The notes below the pieces were generated by a model, which did no database searches, had not been told where the DNA came from, and saw only the letters and a list, made by a program, of their open reading frames with translations. The position numbers and the translations under genes are program-made. From the NCBI GenBank assembly GCA_001899635.1, contig MKVQ01000023.1, positions 285,815 to 349,814 of the forward strand: a stretch of 64,000 nucleotides of DNA. The letters are read 5' to 3'. This document shows positions 29,353-37,934 of this stretch, piece by piece (position 1 is the stretch's first letter; each line of letters opens with the position of its first letter). Source of the DNA: Myxococcales bacterium 68-20 (GTDB taxonomy: Bacteria > Myxococcota_A > Polyangia > Polyangiales > Polyangiaceae).

Positions 29353-31068
29353 TCAGAAGCCGATCTGACCGCCAATCTCGGGCGCGACGCTCGAGGCGAA
29401 AGCATGGATGAAGGCGAGGTTGACGCGAGCTCCGGCCATCAGGGCAAACCGTGGGGTGACCGCGTAGCGAGCACCACCGCCGATGGCGACGAAGGCGGGC
29501 CCAGCGATGCGCCATGCGTCGACGTCTCGCTCGGTCCGCCCTGTCCCGGCCCGAGGGTCCTCCACGACTCGTACCGGCATCCGCGTCTCGAACTGAGCAA
29601 GCCCAGCCCCACCGAACACGTAGGGTGCAAAGCCCTTCTTGGCGAGCGCGTCTTTCCCGAACACATACGTCGCTCGGGCCTCGAGGTGGACTGGCATCGC
29701 GAAGCGCTTGCCGTCGACCTCTGCCTCGGACCCGGGATAGTTGTTGAGGACGAGGCCGAGGCGAGCGCCGAGCAGAACGTTGTCATTGATGGCCCAATCG
29801 ACCGTGAGCATCACCCGGATGTTGCCGAGGGTGCCTCCACCGGGGGCGATCCTGTCGCGGCCGCCCTCTCTGGAGAGGCGGATCGAGTCGTTCTCCGCCG
29901 CCATCCCTGGATCTCGTGAGGGATAGTCGCTGCCGTCGCTTCGCGTGCAGTAGTAGTTCGCGTCGTTGACCGGCGTTGCTCCGGGCGTCCTCAGCTTGCA
30001 AACGTCGTCTGCACTCGGCACGAACGAGTAGTCGAGCGCGCCCGCGACGCCGACCCAGATCCGCGGAGCCTTGTTCATGCGTCTCTGGTAGTCGACACAC
30101 CGTGCGTTCACGCATTGGTTGCTCTTGCACTCGCTGGCGTCCTCGCAGAACTCCCCGCCCTCCTTGCCGACCGGCTCGACTTTCGACGCATCGGCGGCAG
30201 CACGTGCCGAAGCCTTCACGCATCCGGGAAAGTTCGGCGGGCAGTCCCCCGTGTCTTCGCACTGCGTGGGAGGCGGTGCGTTCGGCAAGTGTGGCGGCTC
30301 TGCCAGCTTCTCCTTCTTGATCGGCACCCTGTAGGGGTTGACGCGATCGCCGCCGATGGCGACGGGGTCATTGTCTTCGTTGAATCCCAGGAGGTAATAC
30401 TCGGTCGTGCCCTGCAGGACGTCTGCGCACGGAAGCTCGGCCCCCCAGCCGTTCTCGCCAATCTTCTGGAGCTCGGCAGCCTTCCACTCCGTCATCCCGA
30501 ATCCCCTGTAGCGGACCTTCGCTTTGACGATTGGCTCCTCGCCCGCATACTCGGCATAGACCGGAATCGGGGTCCGCTCCTGCTGCGCGGCGACCGGAGC
30601 GTGCGTGAAGTCGCCCTGCGGAGAATGGCCCGGGCTGCGCGTGGCGTTCGTAGCGACCCGCTTTTTTGCTTCTGCAAACGCTTGCTCGAGGTCCTTCGTC
30701 TTGACGTCGGGATCGAGCGCGGCCGAGGAGTCGATCTTGATCGCTTCGATGAAGTTCGCGATGGCCTCCTCCCTATCGGCGCGGGCGCCGATCTGAATGA
30801 CCGCAAGGTCGCGCTTGAGACTCGACCGCAACTGAGGAGGGCACTTGGCCGTTCCGCACATGGTGATGGCCTTCTCGAGCTTCTCCTGTGCGTACGCGAA
30901 GTCCGTCGCCAGGTAGTCCTCGCCCATGGCCTTCTTCTGAAGTGCCCTGGCGTCGGTCTCCACTCTGCCCTGCGCACGCGCGGTCGGCGACGAGAAGAAC
31001 AAAGCAAAGCTAGTCGCAAGCAACAAGGCGACACCGAGGAGGTGCCGCGGCCCTGTCGGAGAGCTCAC
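29353..31068 (-). CDS. Outer-membrane beta-barrel protein with periplasmic helical N-domain
   Basis: 571 residues from GTG 31068, chosen because AGGAAGG lies eight bases upstream and it yields a clean Sec signal (LLGVALLLATSFALFF, then SSPTARAQ). Earlier possible starts at 31116 and 31125 add a non-signal extension. Residues ~35-130 are TPR-like (DFAYAQEKLEKAITMC). A ~100-residue beta domain, a Cys pair segment (CEDTGDCPPNFPGC, CEDASECKSNQC) and a C-terminal barrel-like region ending in GGQIGF follow. Similar proteins are widespread in myxobacteria and annotated only as outer-membrane proteins. The ligand is unknown. Confidence 0.8.
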   Translation of the reverse strand: MSSPTGPRHLLGVALLLATSFALFFSSPTARAQGRVETDARALQKKAMGEDYLATDFAYAQEKLEKAITMCGTAKCPPQLRSSLKRDLAVIQIGARADREEAIANFIEAIKIDSSAALDPDVKTKDLEQAFAEAKKRVATNATRSPGHSPQGDFTHAPVAAQQERTPIPVYAEYAGEEPIVKAKVRYRGFGMTEWKAAELQKIGENGWGAELPCADVLQGTTEYYLLGFNEDNDPVAIGGDRVNPYRVPIKKEKLAEPPHLPNAPPPTQCEDTGDCPPNFPGCVKASARAAADASKVEPVGKEGGEFCEDASECKSNQCVNARCVDYQRRMNKAPRIWVGVAGALDYSFVPSADDVCKLRTPGATPVNDANYYCTRSDGSDYPSRDPGMAAENDSIRLSREGGRDRIAPGGGTLGNIRVMLTVDWAINDNVLLGARLGLVLNNYPGSEAEVDGKRFAMPVHLEARATYVFGKDALAKKGFAPYVFGGAGLAQFETRMPVRVVEDPRAGTGRTERDVDAWRIAGPAFVAIGGGARYAVTPRFALMAGARVNLAFIHAFASSVAPEIGGQIGF

Positions 31069-31337
31069 AAATCGATTCCTTCCTAGATTGCCGACGCTCT
31101 CGGCCAGGCCCGGCATTGCGCCCAAGCAGGCGCCTGGATCTTCCTGCCCAGTGTGCGGAGCCGCGGGCGGCGGTTCACTTTTTCTTCATCGTCGTCGTGC
31201 CGAGCTCTCGGAGGCGGAGGACGACGCGCGTCCGCTCGTTGCCATAGATGAAGCGGGACGCAGCAGATCGGGTCGTTCCGGCACGCCGGTCTGTGATGGA
31301 CTCGTCACCCATGAAGATCGAGCTCGCAAGGAAGTAG

Positions 31338-31648
31338 CCGGGGCTCAACAACTACCGGCTCAACCGCCAGCCCGGCAGCGTCTTCGCCGCCCCCTACGCC
31401 GTCATCGGCGCGGCCCCGCAATGCTGCGGCGCGTACGGGCTCGTGGCGACCGTGCGCAACCTCGGTACCGCGCCGCTGCCGCCCGGCGTCGCCGTCGGGT
31501 TCTACATGGGCACAGCGCCGAACGGCACACTGCTCGGCACGGGCGCAACGACGAAGGCGCTCAATCCGGCCGAGGGCGACAAGTGGTCCTGCCACTGCCC
31601 AACGCGCCGCTCGCGATCACGAGCGGGAACTACCACCTCCGCCGTTAA
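31338..31648 (+). pseudogene. CARDB-type adhesive module remnant, frameshifted
   Basis: The frame from 31338 to about 31580 reads like part of a CARDB/beta module from myxobacterial surface proteins (GSVFAAPYAVIGAAPQCCGA, then LVATVRNLGTAPLPPGVAVG and a FYMGTAPNGTLLGTG turn). The message then continues in another frame (VVLPLPNAPLAITSGNYHL) and stops at 31648. So at least one frameshift and loss of both ends are visible: a TAG directly precedes the first codon and the expected continuation is missing. This is a decayed piece of a larger surface-protein gene. Confidence 0.6.
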
Positions 31649-31732
31649 CCTCGGTTAACGACCTCGGCTGAAGTCCGGGCCAACGCCGCCGCATCGTCCT
31701 CGCGGTCGTTAACTAGATTAAGAACCGCGAGG
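31644..31732. repeat. Cluster of GTTAAC palindromes and a 9-bp inverted repeat
   Basis: Three GTTAAC palindromes lie at 31644, 31654 and 31708, notable in this GC-rich DNA. The third sits in the loop of a perfect inverted repeat: CCTCGCGGT at 31698-31706 against ACCGCGAGG at 31724-31732. The cluster lies between two decayed genes and close to a tRNA gene. It could be an operator, a recombination site or an old mobile-element end; nothing in the window decides. Confidence 0.4.
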
Positions 31733-31776
31733 GAGTCGGGCGAGCGCCGCCGGCGCGTCCTCAGCGCGACGAGGCC

Positions 31777-31965
31777 ATGAACTTAGGCATCGTTCGGCAC
31801 ACGCAGGATTTCGACCGCCTCTTCAAGGTCGATCCCACGCGCCGCGCCAGAAGCTCCTGCGCTTCTTCGCGCACGGCCAGGTGTTGCTCCCCCCTCAGCC
31901 GGAGGGCACATACGTGGCCACGAGCACGCTCCCACCGCTCGTGGCCTTGGCCGAAATGAAAAAAC
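31777..31965 (+). pseudogene. Frameshifted remnant of an unidentified gene next to the tRNA
   Basis: From ATG 31777 the frame reads MNLGIVRHTQDFDRLFKVDP. At about 31847 the sensible reading moves to the neighbouring frame (QKLLRFFAHGQVLLPPQPEG, then TYVATSTLPPLVALAEMK), as if one C were lost. That second frame has no stop of its own and runs on through the terminator into the tRNA gene. The sequence faintly recalls C-termini of site-specific recombinases, which often integrate beside tRNA genes, but this is only an impression and I would not assign it. Confidence 0.45.
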
Positions 31966-31988
31966 CCGCGATCCGGAGAGCGCGGGTT
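31957..31988 (-). terminator. Intrinsic terminator of the tRNA-Met gene
   Basis: On the minus strand AACCCGCG and CGCGGGTT (31981-31988 and 31963-31970) form an 8-bp GC-rich stem with a 10-base loop, followed by a run of six T. It lies 20 bases past the tRNA 3' end. It is the only classical Rho-independent terminator I found in the window. Confidence 0.85.
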
Positions 31989-32008
31989 CCTTCGTCGTCT
32001 AGCGATTG

Positions 32009-32082
<74 letters not shown>

Positions 32083-32304
32083 TCACCTTCCGGGTTCAAC
32101 CGGAACTCGGCGAACCGAGTGACGAGACGTTTACGACGCGATGCCGCTCGATGTCACGATCCAAATCGCGGTCGGAGTGAGATCGTGCCTCCACCCCCTC
32201 TTCAGCGGCCGGTGGCTGAGCTTCCGCGGGGTCATGACCGCTCTGCAGTCGTCGGCCACGCACGAGGCCGTGTTCGAGAAGCGCGTGGCCACGTCGAGCT
32301 CGAC

Positions 32305-32646
32305 TCACGTCGAGGACGAGAGGAGCGCGGTCACCGTCACCACGATGCCGACGACCGAGAGCACCGCCATCATCCCGGCCGGCATGACCTTCTTGCTCTT
32401 GCGATAGGCCATGACGAATCGGCTGGCGAGGGCGGCGGACGCGCCGAGCCCGATGAGGAGCCCGACCCGGGGGTTCGTTCCGATCCGGACGGCGAGGTAG
32501 CCGGCAGCGATGAGGAGCGCGCCCGCGAGGCCCCCCGCGACGAGCGAGGGCACGCTCTTGGCCTTCACGAACCCGATGAAGCCTCCGACGACCGTGAGCA
32601 GCCCGAAGACCCAGAGATAAAACGCGGCAAGCGAGACGATGCTCAT
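32305..32646 (-). CDS. TMEM14 family small membrane protein
   Basis: 113 residues with four hydrophobic helices (about 5-24, 30-52, 58-80, 92-110). The sequence LLTVVGGFIGFVKAKSVPSL followed by VAGGLAGALLI is the signature of the Tmemb_14 family, small transporters or carriers known from mitochondria, chloroplasts (FAX proteins in fatty-acid export) and bacteria. The bacterial substrate is unknown. A second, degraded copy of the PSLVAGGLAGALLI coding segment lies at 36998-37039. Confidence 0.87.
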   Translation of the reverse strand: MSIVSLAAFYLWVFGLLTVVGGFIGFVKAKSVPSLVAGGLAGALLIAAGYLAVRIGTNPRVGLLIGLGASAALASRFVMAYRKSKKVMPAGMMAVLSVVGIVVTVTALLSSST

Positions 32647-32844
32647 CGCGCCTCTCTACGCCATGTGCCGCGGAGGCGAAACCACTCGCCACGCGGCGCA
32701 TGACCATCCGGCCCGAGCTCCCCGTCACGTCGCGCCGTGCAGGTCGCTGCCCATGCGAGGAGCCCGGGGGATCTTGGCGCCGCTCGAATGACCGCGCCGC
32801 TCCACGTGGTCTGCCGTAATCGGCGCGAATCCGACCGAGCGCGC

Positions 32845-34383
32845 TCACTCGTCGTCGTCCAGCAGCTCTACTGCGCGCTGCTCGAGCCGATCGGCCTCCA
32901 CGGGGTCTTTCTTCGTGCCTTTGCCGATACGGGTGAGCCTTGCGAGCTCCCGACACGCGCGCGGGTCCGATTTGGTGCACGCTTTCGTGTACGCGGCGAC
33001 GGCCTTCGTCGCGTCCTGCGGCGCCCCCAGCCCACGCTCGAACGCATCCCCTGCCAAGCGGCACGTCGCGCTTCCCGCATCGCATAGGCGGACCGCAAGC
33101 TCTCCGCCGCGCTTGGCGTCACGCGCGACGTAGGTGCCGGAAATCAACGCTTCCGCGAGCTCGGTGCAGCCCTCATCGGGATCCGACATGTCACAAGAGC
33201 GCTCGAGGAAGCTCAACGCCATGGGCACGACGCCCTTGCCGTTCTTCTTTCGCGTCGGCGCTGTTGCCGCGTAGAAACCGTGAAGACAAGCGTCGAGCAC
33301 CTTCGCCGCGCATGCCTCGTCCAGAAGAGCGAGCGCGGTCTTGCGCTCTTCGGCGACGGTCCAACTCAGCGTCATGCCGATCGCCTGACACGCGACCATC
33401 GCCTTCTCCGAGCAGAGTGCGGACAAGCTCGCGAGACGTCGCGTGCGGTCAGGCTCGATTTCCTCCGCCCTCCCGAGGGTCGTGCACGAATACAGATGTC
33501 CCGCCTTGCAAGCCGAGCGGTACAGCTCTCCAGCGCGGACAGCGTCCTTCGCCAGCCCGGTGCCGCGGAGATAGGCGCCCCCGAGGCGGAAGCAGCCATC
33601 CTGATGCTCGGCGTCACACGCGATCGCATACGCGCGTCCCGCGCCTTTTTGATCGACCATCGTGCCGTTGCCGAACTCCTGCGCGAGGCCCCATTGCAGA
33701 CATCCCTCGGCGTCGCTCCCTTCGCAGGCCACTCGGAAGTGACCGGCTGCGGAGACGTCATCTCGCGGAATTCCGTTTCCGGTGTGCTCCCGAATGCCGA
33801 TGACGCGACACGCCCTTGGGTACTTCCCCACGCAGCCCCGGGTCATGAGTGCCCAATAGGTGCCGAGCATGTCCTCGGTCCATTCCTCTGGTCGCATGGT
33901 CTCGGCGAGCCAGGTGCATCCCTCGGGCGAGCCTGAATCGCAGGCCTTTCGCAGTAGCTCCTGGCCACGCTCGTCTCCGGGGTTCGCGACGTCGAGGGCG
34001 ACGCCCAGATTCGCGCACGCGAGCGACGACCCGAGGGAGCATCCTCGCTCGTAGGCGGCTTTCGCCGCGACTTTGTCCTGGGACCACTCGATATCCCCGA
34101 CGCGGGCGCAGGCCTGCGCAACGCCACGACCGCATAGCGAGCGGAGCTCGCGCGAGCCAGCCTCCTGCGCCTCCGGCCTGATGGACTCCACCTGCGCCCA
34201 TGCGAGGTCCGCACAGACGACGAGATCTCCGCGCCGGCAGCGCTCTGCGGGTGGGAGGTCCGCAAGGTTCGCGGCAGCGGTCGGCTGCATCGATGTCGAG
34301 GCCTGGGGCGGAGTGGAAATCATCTTCGGCGCGCACCCCGCCATCGACGCAAACAACCACAACCACCGCGGATGAATCCTCAT
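32845..34383 (-). CDS. Sel1-repeat lipoprotein
   Basis: 512 residues. The signal RWLWLFASMAGC sets ATG 34383; upstream sequence to 34512 is not signal-like. The mature part is a superhelix of about ten Cys-containing Sel1-type repeats, each near ACxxGxxxGCxxLGxxY (GRGVAQACARVGDIEWSQDK, AYERGCSLGSSLACANLGVA, AYAIACDAEHQDGCFRLGGA). In each repeat two Cys probably bridge the helix pair, as in HcpA-type Sel1 proteins. Such proteins act as periplasmic or surface scaffolds and beta-lactam-binding adaptors in some species. It is divergent from the HExxH lipoprotein gene with 71 bases between starts. Confidence 0.85.
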   Translation of the reverse strand: MRIHPRWLWLFASMAGCAPKMISTPPQASTSMQPTAAANLADLPPAERCRRGDLVVCADLAWAQVESIRPEAQEAGSRELRSLCGRGVAQACARVGDIEWSQDKVAAKAAYERGCSLGSSLACANLGVALDVANPGDERGQELLRKACDSGSPEGCTWLAETMRPEEWTEDMLGTYWALMTRGCVGKYPRACRVIGIREHTGNGIPRDDVSAAGHFRVACEGSDAEGCLQWGLAQEFGNGTMVDQKGAGRAYAIACDAEHQDGCFRLGGAYLRGTGLAKDAVRAGELYRSACKAGHLYSCTTLGRAEEIEPDRTRRLASLSALCSEKAMVACQAIGMTLSWTVAEERKTALALLDEACAAKVLDACLHGFYAATAPTRKKNGKGVVPMALSFLERSCDMSDPDEGCTELAEALISGTYVARDAKRGGELAVRLCDAGSATCRLAGDAFERGLGAPQDATKAVAAYTKACTKSDPRACRELARLTRIGKGTKKDPVEADRLEQRAVELLDDDE

Positions 34384-34454
34384 TCTCGACCGGGCCTCAT
34401 CTTCACCGAAGGCGTCGTGGCAAAGCAACGTCGTCGTCGTGTATGCTACGCGCG

Positions 34455-36248
34455 ATGCGTGTCCGCGCCGTTTGGCCGTTGGCCCTCCTCGCGGCCTCGG
34501 TCGGGTGCTCATCCTCCCCTGCGCCCTCGCGATCGCTCGGGCCCCTCCCGCAGAAGCCCGGGGCGACGGAGGCTGCCGTCGATCCCCTTGCCGCGCTTTC
34601 GCCCGAGCATCGGCAGATCGCGCGCGAGGTCGAGCGAGCTCGCGGTCTGCGGTTTCGACGTCCCTTCACCGTCACCGTCGTTTCCGACAAAAAGCTCGAG
34701 GCACACTTCGACGAGGGCAAGCTCGAGCCGACGGCGGACGCGTGCAATCTCGACGCGCTCTGGGCCTTCGGCATCCTCCGCGAGCGCCCGGTCAAGTGGC
34801 TGGCCTCGCTGTTCTCCAGCCGGCCCCCGCGGACCGAGAACCTACTCGGCTTCTTCGTCCCCAGCTCGCGCCGCATCTACATTCGGAAGCGCGTGTCGAC
34901 CGATCTCAACGTCGTCGCGCACGAGATGGCCCACGCGCTGCTGCACGACCACGTCAACGTCCCCTACGCTCAGGCGCACGACGACGAGCAGCTCGCCATT
35001 CGCTCCGTCTCCGAAGGGGACGCCACCATCACGGCCGCCCTCGTGGTCGCTGCCCGGCAGGGCACCAATCCATCGGTTGCCCTGCGTAAGGCATCGTCGG
35101 CGCTCTCCATGCGCGACTTCGTCGGCAGCACCGACGCTGCCCTCGCCCAGGCGCTTCCCCTCTTTCGCGAACGGGAGGAGGTCCCCTACCAGGCGGGCAC
35201 GGAGTTCGCCGCGCGGGTCGTCCGCGCGCGCGGCATGCAGGGGCTCGACGAGGTCTGGGCGAACCTTCCTCGTGGCACGTTCGAGATCTTTCATCCCGAC
35301 ACCTACGTGAAGGGCATCGCACTCCCCCGCTTCGCCGACTCTCCGCTTCCGGCGGGGTGCCACGCGAGCTTCGAAGGGCGGATGGGCGAGCTTCGAACGA
35401 GGGCCTTCCTGCGCATCCGGCACCCGCGCGCGACCGCCCTCGAGGGGGCGAGCGGCCTGCTCGTCGACCGCTATCGATTGCTCGAGGGCTGCGGCGAGGA
35501 GCCTGCATTCCTTTGGCAAACAGCGTGGGTCGACGAGGAGGCGGCGTCGCGTTTCGAGGCCTTGGCGAAGCAGCGATTCGAATGTAGCGAGCCCGGCTGT
35601 CTTCCCGGACCGCACACGATCATGCGCCGAGGAAGCGCCGTGGTGGTCCTTCGAGCACGAACCGACGCGGCCGTGGCGGAGAGCGCGCTCGGCGCGATCG
35701 TGCCCTCCGCGAAGCAAGCCGCTCCGCGCCTCGGCGGAGTGAAGCTCGATCCGCCTCCCGAGGTACCGCAGCTCGTCGAATCGTCGGCGGGCACGACGTG
35801 CTCGATCGCGGGGACCGGCGTGGAGCTCGTCGTCCCGAAGGGGCTGCTGCTCGCGACCGGAGACGACTCCCGGTGCGCGATGAAGTCGGACACGCGAGAA
35901 GACGCGATCACGACCTACGTTTCAGGCGTCGACTACGATGCGAGCTTCTTGAAGAGCCTGCGCGAGACGATCCCGTCCTCGCTGGCAGGCCTCCATGCGC
36001 AGCTCCACTCACGCGAGCGTCCTCGGGTGACGCCGCTCGGGACCGGAATCGGGATGCTCTACGAGTTGACGCCCCCCTTGCAGCTCGAGGTCGTGTCGCT
36101 GCCGGTCTGCGGAGGCAAACGCGTACTCACGCTTTATCTCCGCTCGACGAGCAACGAGGGACGCTCGATGTTGGAAGATGCCCTCTCGTCGCTCAGGCCC
36201 ACCTCCGTCGGCCTGTCGCCGGCCTGCGCCGATCCCGTCGCTCGGTGA
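34455..36248 (+). CDS. HExxH-containing lipoprotein, putative zinc metallopeptidase-like
   Basis: 597 residues; ATG 34455 opens a lipoprotein signal ending in ASVGC (34443 is four codons earlier and possible). Residues ~55-165 form a helical part. LNVVAHEMAHALLHDH, near residue 160, contains HEMAH, the HExxH zinc-binding motif of gluzincin-type peptidases. A downstream Glu third ligand is plausible in RSVSEGDATITAALV. The C-terminal ~180 residues (ELVVPKGLLLATGDDSRCAM and on) are beta-rich and unassigned. I infer a surface or periplasmic peptidase or a degenerate relative; catalysis is not proven. Confidence 0.75.
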   Translation: MRVRAVWPLALLAASVGCSSSPAPSRSLGPLPQKPGATEAAVDPLAALSPEHRQIAREVERARGLRFRRPFTVTVVSDKKLEAHFDEGKLEPTADACNLDALWAFGILRERPVKWLASLFSSRPPRTENLLGFFVPSSRRIYIRKRVSTDLNVVAHEMAHALLHDHVNVPYAQAHDDEQLAIRSVSEGDATITAALVVAARQGTNPSVALRKASSALSMRDFVGSTDAALAQALPLFREREEVPYQAGTEFAARVVRARGMQGLDEVWANLPRGTFEIFHPDTYVKGIALPRFADSPLPAGCHASFEGRMGELRTRAFLRIRHPRATALEGASGLLVDRYRLLEGCGEEPAFLWQTAWVDEEAASRFEALAKQRFECSEPGCLPGPHTIMRRGSAVVVLRARTDAAVAESALGAIVPSAKQAAPRLGGVKLDPPPEVPQLVESSAGTTCSIAGTGVELVVPKGLLLATGDDSRCAMKSDTREDAITTYVSGVDYDASFLKSLRETIPSSLAGLHAQLHSRERPRVTPLGTGIGMLYELTPPLQLEVVSLPVCGGKRVLTLYLRSTSNEGRSMLEDALSSLRPTSVGLSPACADPVAR

Positions 36249-36344
36249 ATGCCATCGACGGATCCGTTGGTTCATTTCGGGCGGATACCGCGCGCGATCG
36301 GAACCTTCGCGGTGCGGCTACTGCGCCCGCGCCCTCGGTGTGCG

Positions 36345-36977
36345 CTAATCCCCCGGATTGAAGACGATCGGGTAGACGACCTTCACGCTTCCACCTTCGG
36401 GCTTCGAGAATCGCAAGAGCGTAAAACCCCGCACGACACAGTCGACGACCTCTCGGTCCGGCATGTCGGTGGTGTCGTCCGGCCGGGCTTCGGCCACGTA
36501 CCCGGTTGGATCGATCGTGAACCTCACGGCGACTCTGCCCCGGAGACGGGCGTCGCGACGGAGCCCGTCCTCGTAGCAGCGACGAAAGCGGTCGAACTGG
36601 GCGCGAACCGAAGCCTGGACAAGGGACGGCTCCAGCAGCCCGAACGCCGTCACCCCACCATCACGGCCTTGTGCCACCTTCGCTCGCCATGCGCGTCCGA
36701 CATGCTTCTCCTCGCAGTAGGAAAGCGCGGCGTCGACGTCCGCCACGCGGTAGGCGGCACGCATGCAATCCGCGATCGCCACACCGGCGCTCGTTCCCTT
36801 TGGACGGGTCTGATGCGCTTTCGGTGCCCGCTCTCCGCCGTTCGCCTGAGCGGAGTCCGTCTCGTTCGCACCGCGTCGCGGAGAAGCCGCGCAGCCAACG
36901 AGGAGGGCGAGCGCGCCGCCGAGGATTCCCCTACGCCACACGGACTCCTTCGTGCCCCACGTCCATGCCATCGCCAT
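36345..36977 (-). CDS. AgmX/PglI-type C-terminal domain lipoprotein
   Basis: 210 residues. ATG 36977 has GGAAGG six bases upstream and gives a signal ending in LALLVGC. The last ~90 residues match the AgmX/PglI C-terminal module of myxobacterial proteins (FDRFRRCYEDGLRRDARLRG, then VAVRFTIDPTGYVAEARPDD, then VVDCVVRGFTLLRFSKPEGG). This module resembles the TonB-like TPR-less tail tied to gliding-motor and envelope proteins, and has the usual two conserved Cys (CYEDG and CVVRG). The middle ~60 residues contain another Cys pair (ADCMRAAYRV, ALSYCEEKH). The leader just upstream contains a fragment of a second TMEM14 gene. Confidence 0.8.
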   Translation of the reverse strand: MAMAWTWGTKESVWRRGILGGALALLVGCAASPRRGANETDSAQANGGERAPKAHQTRPKGTSAGVAIADCMRAAYRVADVDAALSYCEEKHVGRAWRAKVAQGRDGGVTAFGLLEPSLVQASVRAQFDRFRRCYEDGLRRDARLRGRVAVRFTIDPTGYVAEARPDDTTDMPDREVVDCVVRGFTLLRFSKPEGGSVKVVYPIVFNPGD

Positions 36978-37423
36978 CTTCGTCCTTCCCGCACAATGAT
37001 GAGGAGCGCGCCCGCGAGGCCACCCGCGACGAGCGAAGGCCCGCGACGTGGGCGCGAACTCTCCAACACGCCGGTGCACCGAGCGAGAATACGGACGGGC
37101 TGCCGAAGCGCCAAGCGCTCCGCGCCCCTTTGAGTCGAGTTGCTCCATCGCCGGTCCGGAGCTGCACATCCCGAAGGGCGCGCGTCGAGCGATGGAGGTG
37201 GCGGCGGGGAACGCGCACCATGCACGTCTCCGGCAGCAAGCGGCGCGAGGCGCGAGGCGCGAGAACGAGGACTGATCCGTGTGGGTGCGCGATCCTCGAG
37301 TATTGCGCGCAACGAGGTGAGGTCGGCCTATTGCGGCAGCCTTTGCGCCGAGCCATGCCGGTGTGCAGGCGCGGGCATACGAGATGCAACTACCGCGCGA
37401 GAGCCTCACGTGAGGAGAACTAC
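36978..37423. other. Intergenic region holding a TMEM14 fragment and two 5' leaders
   Basis: 446 bases between divergent genes. The left end has the ribosome site and leader of the AgmX-type gene and the 42-base TMEM14 copy. The right end carries GAGGAG for the membrane-protein gene at 37424. The middle (37050-37400) shows no gene-like frame or convincing hairpin. Confidence 0.4.
36998..37039 (-). pseudogene. Fragment of a second TMEM14 gene
   Basis: 42 bases match the coding part of the intact TMEM14 gene (32509-32550) with two differences. Read in frame on the minus strand both encode PSLVAGGLAGALLI, and both differences are synonymous (CCC/CCT and GGG/GGT). The rest of the gene is gone. 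Sharing only synonymous changes means the lost copy was once a working paralogue. Confidence 0.6.
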
Positions 37424-37891
37424 GTGCGTACGGCGGAGAGTCTTGGGCTACGCGCCTCGTTGACAGGCGTCGTGATTGTTCACCTCGCCGTCGTGCTCTG
37501 GCACTGGAGCGCCCATGCGCATGTTCCGGTCCCGCTCAGCGCGTTGAAGAGCGTCTTCGTGACCGTCGTGATCCTCGTGCTGCCCGTGCTCGGCGCAGGC
37601 CTCTTGTGGACGGATCGCAAGCGCACTGGGGCTTGGCTCATAGTGCTATCGATGTTCGCTTCGCTCGTGTTCGGCTTCGTGAATCACTTCATGCTCCCGT
37701 CTCCGGACTACGTCTTGGCGGTCCCGCCGCATGCCTGGCGTTACGCCTTCGTCCTTTCTGCCGGCCTGCTCGTGGTCACCGAGACGATCGGCACGGTGTT
37801 GGGGGCCGTCGCGGTGCCGAGGTGGCGACGAAGCATGGAGGTCGGCACTCGAGCTCTCGTCGAGGCGACCGAGCCTGCATCCGCTCATTAG
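37424..37891 (+). CDS. Hypothetical four-helix membrane protein
   Basis: 155 residues from GTG 37424 with GAGGAG seven bases upstream. Four hydrophobic helices are visible (about 9-28, 36-60, 67-90, 102-130), with FGFVNHFMLPSPDYV in the third loop. It lacks a signal peptide and any motif known to me; small inner-membrane proteins of this shape are often DoxX- or DUF-type. The epimerase-like gene begins 43 bases after its stop and may be in the same transcript. Confidence 0.75.
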   Translation: MRTAESLGLRASLTGVVIVHLAVVLWHWSAHAHVPVPLSALKSVFVTVVILVLPVLGAGLLWTDRKRTGAWLIVLSMFASLVFGFVNHFMLPSPDYVLAVPPHAWRYAFVLSAGLLVVTETIGTVLGAVAVPRWRRSMEVGTRALVEATEPASAH

Positions 37892-37934
37892 CGACCTCGC
37901 GCTGCACGGGCAGCATGGGTCAGGGGTGAGTCAC

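Noticed and set aside
31777-31965. Naming the frameshifted gene beside the tRNA as an integrase
   Set aside because: No catalytic motif of tyrosine or serine recombinases remains; the likeness is an impression only, so it is listed as an unidentified remnant.
32096-32306. Minus-strand frame between the tRNA and TMEM14 genes
   Set aside because: Arg/His-rich, overlaps the TMEM14 end in a different frame, no ribosome site or motif; probably non-coding.
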